The notes beneath the pieces are model-generated. The model did no database searches. It was not told where the DNA came from and was given only the letters and a program-made list of their open reading frames with translations. Below are positions 59,767 to 64,000 of a DNA stretch of 64,000 bases, in pieces. The DNA is from Solwaraspora sp. WMMD406. GTDB lineage: Bacteria; Actinomycetota; Actinomycetes; Mycobacteriales; Micromonosporaceae. Every line of letters starts with the position of its first letter. Position 1 is the stretch's first letter. The stretch is from assembly GCF_029626025.1 (NCBI RefSeq), contig NZ_JARUBF010000001.1, positions 6,480,001 to 6,544,000 on the forward strand. Reading direction: 5' to 3'. The position numbers were made by a program, and so were the translations under genes.

Positions 59767-60778
59767 TCGACGTCGGACCCACCGGGTTACGGTCGTCGCG
59801 CACGTAGACCAGCAGGTCTCCGGTCTCCACCTCGACGCTGCCCGGATCGGCGAGCGACACCACCCGGCCGCGCCGGATCAGCGCGATCACCAGCGGCTCC
59901 AACTGCCGTGGTGAGAGTCCGACCTCCTCGCGGTTGGCCGAGCGCATCGCCAACGCCATGCCCTGACCCGGGGTGAGCAGGTCCTCGACGACGTCGATCA
60001 GCGGCGGTGCCGACGTGGACAGACCGAGCAGCCGGCCGGCGGTGGCGGACGAGACGATGACGTGGTGCGCGCCGCTCTGCTTGAGCAGCGGGGCGTTCTC
60101 CGCTTCTCGCGCGGCGGCGATGATCCGGACCTTGCCGGCGGTCAGCTGCCGGGCGGTGAGGGTGACCAGGACCGAGGCGTCGTCGCTGTCCGTGGCGATG
60201 ATCACCGCTTTGGCGTTCTTCACGTGCGCCTCGGCCAGCACCGACGAGCGGGTCGCCGATCCTTCGATGGCGACCAGGCCGGCGGCGGTGGCCTGCCGTA
60301 GGGCGATGCCGCTCTTCTCGACCACCACGATGTGCTGCTTGTCGAAGCCGTTTTCCAACAGGGCCGACACCGCGCTGCGGCCTTTGGTGCCGTAGCCGCA
60401 GATGATGACGTGGTCCTTCACGTTCTTTCTCCAGCGGCTCAACCGGAGACTGGTCCGGTACTGCTCGGTCAGCACCTCGAGGGTGGTACCGACCAGGATG
60501 ATCAGGAACACCACCCGGGCGGGGGTGATGACGAGGACGTTGACCAGCCGGGCGGCGTCGGTGACCGGCGCGATGTCGCCGTACCCGGTGGTGGAGAGGC
60601 TGACCACAGCGTAGTAGAAGCAGTCGAGCAGCGAGACATCGTCGCCGTTGGCGTCCCGGTAGCCCTCCCGGTCGGCGTAGACGACGCCGACCACCCCGAA
60701 CACCAGTGCGACCGCGGCCGCGAGGCGCACGCTCAGGGCCTTCAACGGCCCCTGACGTACGGCGGGAAAGTGAATCAC
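59759..60778 (-). CDS. Potassium channel with TrkA-N/TrkA-C regulatory domains
   Basis: This 339-aa protein has two membrane helices around a pore loop with the selectivity filter TTGYGD (residues 63-68 in 'SLSTTGYGDIAP'). A RCK/TrkA-N Rossmann domain ('HVIICGYGTKGRSAVSALLENG') and a TrkA-C domain ('ALIRRGRVVSLADPGSVEVETGDLLVYV') follow. It probably forms a ligand-gated K+ channel like MthK or Kch. GTG 60778 is preferred over the longer 60862 start because the first helix follows soon after. It overlaps korB tail to tail. Confidence 0.9.
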   Translation of the reverse strand: MIHFPAVRQGPLKALSVRLAAAVALVFGVVGVVYADREGYRDANGDDVSLLDCFYYAVVSLSTTGYGDIAPVTDAARLVNVLVITPARVVFLIILVGTTLEVLTEQYRTSLRLSRWRKNVKDHVIICGYGTKGRSAVSALLENGFDKQHIVVVEKSGIALRQATAAGLVAIEGSATRSSVLAEAHVKNAKAVIIATDSDDASVLVTLTARQLTAGKVRIIAAAREAENAPLLKQSGAHHVIVSSATAGRLLGLSTSAPPLIDVVEDLLTPGQGMALAMRSANREEVGLSPRQLEPLVIALIRRGRVVSLADPGSVEVETGDLLVYVRDDRNPVGPTSIS

Positions 60779-60999
60779 CGCCGGTTCGACCTCGCTTTCA
60801 TGTCCCCGTTCACGCCCACAACATAGCTGTTTGCCGGGCATCCGCCGGCTCGGCCCGGCCAACCTGACCGGTTCCGCCCCCGCGACGGAAAGCCCAACCG
60901 ATTTCCACGCCTCAAATCTTGCTTAGAGACATTGCATCGGGACTGAGAGTTGTTGATGCTCTCCGGCGAGTCGCCCAACCGCCAGTCCCGGAGCCGCCA

Positions 61000-61332
61000 G
61001 TGAACCCGCCACGCCAGACCGCCCTTGCCCGCCAGACCGCCATTGCCCCTCAGACCGCCGTTGCCCCCCAGACCGCCGTTGCCCGTCCGACCACCATTGC
61101 GGATATCGCACCAGGCACCGTGCTGCGGCTCCGAAAGGAGGACTGGAAGTACGGCGGGCAGAACTTGCTCCTCCAGGTGGAACAGCTGCGACCCGACCTG
61201 TCGACCTACTACGACGACCAGTGGATATGGATCATCGGCCGATCGCTCGGGTCGGACGGCACCGGCCAGGAGCGAGTGATCGCACTGGTGCGGGTCGACG
61301 CTCTGCCAGCGGCGACCTCGGCGGCCCGGTGA
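61000..61332 (+). CDS. Hypothetical protein with QTAxA repeats
   Basis: This protein of about 110 aa has four copies of a 6-aa unit (QTALAR, QTAIAP, QTAVAP, QTAVAR; 18-bp repeat at 61015-61086). A likely folded part follows: 'DIAPGTVLRLRKEDWKYGGQ' and 'NLLLQVEQLRPDLSTYYDDQ', with Trp-rich strands. I recognise no domain. GTG 61000 is chosen because ggag lies just upstream; the frame also opens with a TTG at 60919. Confidence 0.65.
   Translation: MNPPRQTALARQTAIAPQTAVAPQTAVARPTTIADIAPGTVLRLRKEDWKYGGQNLLLQVEQLRPDLSTYYDDQWIWIIGRSLGSDGTGQERVIALVRVDALPAATSAAR
61015..61086 (+). repeat. 18-bp in-frame tandem repeat, 4 copies
   Basis: Four related 18-bp units (cagaccgcccttgcccgc type) encode QTAxA repeats at the N-terminus of the hypothetical protein. 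Each copy differs by one to three bases. Confidence 0.9.
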
Positions 61333-61514
61333 CCGGCCGCGACCGTCGATGGGCGAGCCGAGGCGGTACGTCTGTTTACGCACCCGTCGACAAAGCACCG
61401 GGCACACTAAAGATCGATGACAGATGATTCGATGAGACTGGGGACACGCTTGTGACCCACCGGTAACAAGCTGGCCCGACGCCCTACCACGGACCGTCCC
61501 CGGAGGTAACCGCG

Positions 61515-62045
61515 ATGCCCCGTCGCCTGATCACCCTGCTCACCGCCGGACTACTCGGCATGGTCGCCGCCGTCACCGTCAGCGGCCCGGCGGCCGCCGT
61601 ACCAGCCGACAAGCCAGCCGTGCTGTCGAGCTGGACCCAGACGAGCGCGAGCAGCTACAACGCATGGAACTCGGCCCGCGCCAACCAGGCCGCCTGGGCG
61701 GCGTACCGGTTCGACTGGTCGACCGACTACTGCTCGTCGAGCCCCGACAACCCCTTCGGGTTCGACTTCCGGCTCTCCTGCCACCGGCACGACTTCGGTT
61801 ACCGCAACTACAAGGCCGCCGGGCAGTTCTCCGCGAACAAGGCCCGCGTGGACAGCGCCTTCTACGAGGATCTCAAGCGAGTCTGCGCCCGCTACGGCGG
61901 AGCCTCGAACGCGGCGTGTCTGAGTCTCGCCTGGACCTACTACCAGGCGGTACGGATCTTCGGCGCGCCCATCGTCGATCAGGCCGATCTGGACCGGGCG
62001 GCGCGCCTGCGCGCCGCCGGGCCGCAACTGGCCGGCTCGGTGTGA
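61515..62045 (+). CDS. Secreted prokaryotic phospholipase A2
   Basis: This 176-aa protein has a Sec signal peptide (residues 1-29, ending near GPAAA-VPAD). A prokaryotic PLA2 domain follows with a calcium-loop region 'RFDWSTDYCSSSPDNPFGF', catalytic His-Asp in 'CHRHDFGYRNY' (His92, Asp93), and three further cysteines. It would cleave the sn-2 acyl chain of phospholipids outside the cell. ATG 61515 follows ggaggtaa. It stands alone, with about 180 bp of upstream DNA. Confidence 0.9.
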   Translation: MPRRLITLLTAGLLGMVAAVTVSGPAAAVPADKPAVLSSWTQTSASSYNAWNSARANQAAWAAYRFDWSTDYCSSSPDNPFGFDFRLSCHRHDFGYRNYKAAGQFSANKARVDSAFYEDLKRVCARYGGASNAACLSLAWTYYQAVRIFGAPIVDQADLDRAARLRAAGPQLAGSV

Positions 62046-62118
62046 CCCGCGCCGGCTGACCGGTAGCGACCAGCGACGCCCGGTCGGTACCGTCGTGCCC
62101 GGCCCGGGACGGACCACC

Positions 62119-64000
62119 TCATCCCGCGCCGGGCACTCCGCCCTCGCCCCGAACCGGCACTCCGCCGTCGCCCCGGACCGGCGCGCCACGGCCCTCGACG
62201 AGCCTGCCTGACGCCGACCCGCCGGCGAACCAGCGGACACCCGAGGCGAGATCCGGATGCTCCACCGCCAACGCCACCGCCGCCGCCTCCACCAGACTCA
62301 TCCGACTGCCCTGGGCGTACCCGTCGTCGAAGGCCCGGTCACCGATCACCGACCGAACCCTGGCCTGCTCCGACGCCCAGTAGGGACCGAACATGCCGGC
62401 CGTGCTGCGCAGCGCCGAACGGGTGGCCTGCGCCGCGCCGAACAGTCGGGCGGCGGCCAGCGGATCGCCACCGAGCGCACAGCGCACCGCCATCGCGTTC
62501 AAGGTGTCGCAGGCGCGACGGTGGAAGCCGTACCGCATCCGGGACCGCAACGCGACCACCAGATGGTCGTGGGCGGCGACCAGGTCCCGCCGGGCCAGCG
62601 CCACCATGCCGAGCAGCATGTCGACGGTCCGCCGGCCACGTTCGGCCGGTCGGGCGGCCTCGGCCGGCCGGGCCGCGGCCAACAACTCGGCCGCCTCGTC
62701 CAGCGCGCCCCGATGGCAGAGCAACTCGGCGAGACTGTAGACGGCGAAGATCGCGTCGCCGGCCGTACCGTTGGCCGCCGCCCAGTCGATCACCTCCCGG
62801 CAGACCTGCTCGGCCTCGGCCAGCTGGCCGAGATCGATGAGGGAGGCCCCGCGGCCGGCCAACACCCGGGTCAGCAGGCCGGCGTCGCCGACCTGCCGGG
62901 CGACCGCCTCGGCGCGGTGCGAAAACCGCAGCTCCTCGCCGAACTCGCCGTCCGCGCCAGCGTGCTGCGAGTGCATGTGGTACGCCGCCGCCAGCTCGGC
63001 CTGCGGAACCAGCTCACCGGTCTCGGCGATCCGGCCGTACAACCGGAACAGCCACAGCCGTCCCTCCCGGGCCAGGCCGCGCTCGCGCCACCACTGGTCG
63101 AGCCCGCTGGCCAACTGCAGGCCCCGCCGCGCGCTACCGCCGGTGGCGCTCCACCGCAGCGCCGCCCGCAGCTCGTCGGCGAGGGGATCGAGGGCGTACA
63201 GCGACAGGGTCACCGGCTGGCCGTCCGGACCGAGGTACGCCCGTTGCAGCGCGTGCAGCGCCCAGTCCACGTGCCGACCCCGGGCGGCCTGTTCCTCCCC
63301 CGCCTCGGCCAGCCGGCGGGCGGCGTACGCCCGGATCGGATCCAGCATCCGATAGCTGGTACCGCCGCCGGCCGGTTCCGCCTGGATCATCGACTTGTCG
63401 ACCAGCACGGCCAGCGGACCGAGCGGATCGTCGTCCAACAGCCATTCCACGGTGCCCAGGTCGACCGGGCCGGCGAAGACCGACAACCAGCGCAGCAGCC
63501 GGGCCGCCCGGGGAGCCAACGTCCGGTACGACCAGGTGACGGTCGCCTGCAACGTACCGTGTCGGCGGGCAGCCGTCGGGTCACCGCCGTCCCGGCCCGT
63601 GTCGCGGCTGTCCCGGCCCACGTCCCGGCTGTCGCCCCGATCGCCGTCAAGCACACCGAGCACGTCGTCGAGTCGTTCGACGAGTTGCTCGACGGAGAGC
63701 ACCCGCAATCGGGCGGCGGCCAGCTCGATCGCCAACGGCAGGCCGTCCAGCCGGGCGGCCACCCGTTGCAGCTGCGCCGATTCGGCATGACCCGGACGCT
63801 GTCCACCACGCGCCGCGATGGTCCGGTCCAGCAGCAGCGCGACCGCGTCACTGGGAGCACCATCCGGCTCCGGCTCGGCCGACAGTGGCGGAATCCGCCA
63901 GACCACCTCACCTGGAACGCCGAGCGGCTCCCGGCTCGTGGCCAGCACCCGTACACCGGGCCCGCCCGCCAGTAGCCGCGTGATCACCTCGGCGCACGGT
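62119..64000 (-). CDS. STAND-type (AfsR/LuxR-like) regulator, 5' part cut by window edge
   Basis: The visible 627 residues continue into the right edge without a stop. They begin within a STAND NTPase: 'VRVLATSREPLGVPGEVVWRIPPLS' is the sensor motif after Walker B. The arm 'LQRVAARLDGLPLAIELAAARLRVLS' and the winged helix 'TLQATVTWSYRTLAPRAARLLRWLSVF' come next, then TPR-like helices to the C-terminus. The P-loop and any N-terminal SARP or HTH domain lie outside. The last 25 residues are repetitive ('GGVPVRGEGGVP'). It probably regulates secondary metabolism or a signalling pathway. Confidence 0.85.
   Translation of the reverse strand, partial: PCAEVITRLLAGGPGVRVLATSREPLGVPGEVVWRIPPLSAEPEPDGAPSDAVALLLDRTIAARGGQRPGHAESAQLQRVAARLDGLPLAIELAAARLRVLSVEQLVERLDDVLGVLDGDRGDSRDVGRDSRDTGRDGGDPTAARRHGTLQATVTWSYRTLAPRAARLLRWLSVFAGPVDLGTVEWLLDDDPLGPLAVLVDKSMIQAEPAGGGTSYRMLDPIRAYAARRLAEAGEEQAARGRHVDWALHALQRAYLGPDGQPVTLSLYALDPLADELRAALRWSATGGSARRGLQLASGLDQWWRERGLAREGRLWLFRLYGRIAETGELVPQAELAAAYHMHSQHAGADGEFGEELRFSHRAEAVARQVGDAGLLTRVLAGRGASLIDLGQLAEAEQVCREVIDWAAANGTAGDAIFAVYSLAELLCHRGALDEAAELLAAARPAEAARPAERGRRTVDMLLGMVALARRDLVAAHDHLVVALRSRMRYGFHRRACDTLNAMAVRCALGGDPLAAARLFGAAQATRSALRSTAGMFGPYWASEQARVRSVIGDRAFDDGYAQGSRMSLVEAAAVALAVEHPDLASGVRWFAGGSASGRLVEGRGAPVRGDGGVPVRGEGGVPGAG

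Noticed and set aside
61380..61514. Possible riboswitch upstream of the phospholipase gene
   Set aside because: I could not draw any known aptamer; only weak base-pairing was found.

Overview
The window is high-GC (roughly 70% or more) actinobacterial chromosomal DNA. GTG starts, leaderless-looking starts, SigE-family sigma factor, SepX/GlpR, DUF3117 and Ruc-type proteins, and gene order shared with Mycobacterium point to a spore-forming actinomycete. Micromonosporaceae is my best guess, from remembered similarity only. There are no rRNA genes, CRISPR arrays or prophage. One tRNA (Ala, CGC) and two complete insertion sequences are present.

Layout. 1-4.99 kb: F420-type nitroreductase, a MoxR AAA+ / metallopeptidase-VWA pair, an AraC regulator and a VOC protein. 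4.99-7.76 kb: an IS4-type and an IS630-type element side by side, sharing one CTAG target at the VOC stop codon. 7.8-13.2 kb: TetR-monooxygenase pair, AraC regulator, alpha/beta hydrolase, amidase. 13.3-21.2 kb: a block matching the M. tuberculosis Rv0991c-Rv0996 order. It holds tRNA-Ala, SepX/GlpR, a GNAT, Glp (MoeA-like), GalU, a diguanylate cyclase, 5-formyl-THF cyclo-ligase and a Ruc-like zinc-ribbon chaperone behind a CIRCE operator. 21.2-30.8 kb: small membrane proteins, a Fur regulator, MpaB-like oxygenase, RecB-type Fe-S nuclease, MarC, PHP phosphoesterase, an ECF sigma factor with a membrane partner, PH-domain protein and a 52-aa membrane protein. 30.9-37.6 kb: TrmH methylase, thioredoxin, a LacI-controlled TIM-barrel/Gfo-Idh sugar pair, and an SOS-boxed radical SAM protein. 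37.7-42.9 kb: three DUF4190 proteins, SDR, DMT exporter, PhzF.

42.9-56.2 kb is a second block resembling M. tuberculosis Rv1207-Rv1232. It has MgtE/CBS, DUF1003, Mrp, TatB, HtrA, O-methyltransferase, leucyl aminopeptidase, DUF3117, PaaX, enoyl-CoA hydratase, Tag, SRPBCC, DivIVA-like and FolP genes. sigE/rseA, which lie between the methyltransferase and htrA in M. tuberculosis, are not present. 56.2-64 kb: a lone nuoA divergent from korAB, a potassium channel, a secreted phospholipase A2, and a STAND-type regulator running off the right edge.

The most unusual feature is a recurring set of short tandem repeats placed at stop codons. At least eight arrays with unrelated units of 13 to 30 bp touch or lie within about 20 bp of a stop codon. 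Other points of interest are the CIRCE-Ruc unit, a near-consensus LexA box, the adjacent IS pair, an apparent ATC start codon on the O-methyltransferase, and a diguanylate cyclase 9 bp upstream of the galU-glp-GNAT-glpR cell-division cluster.
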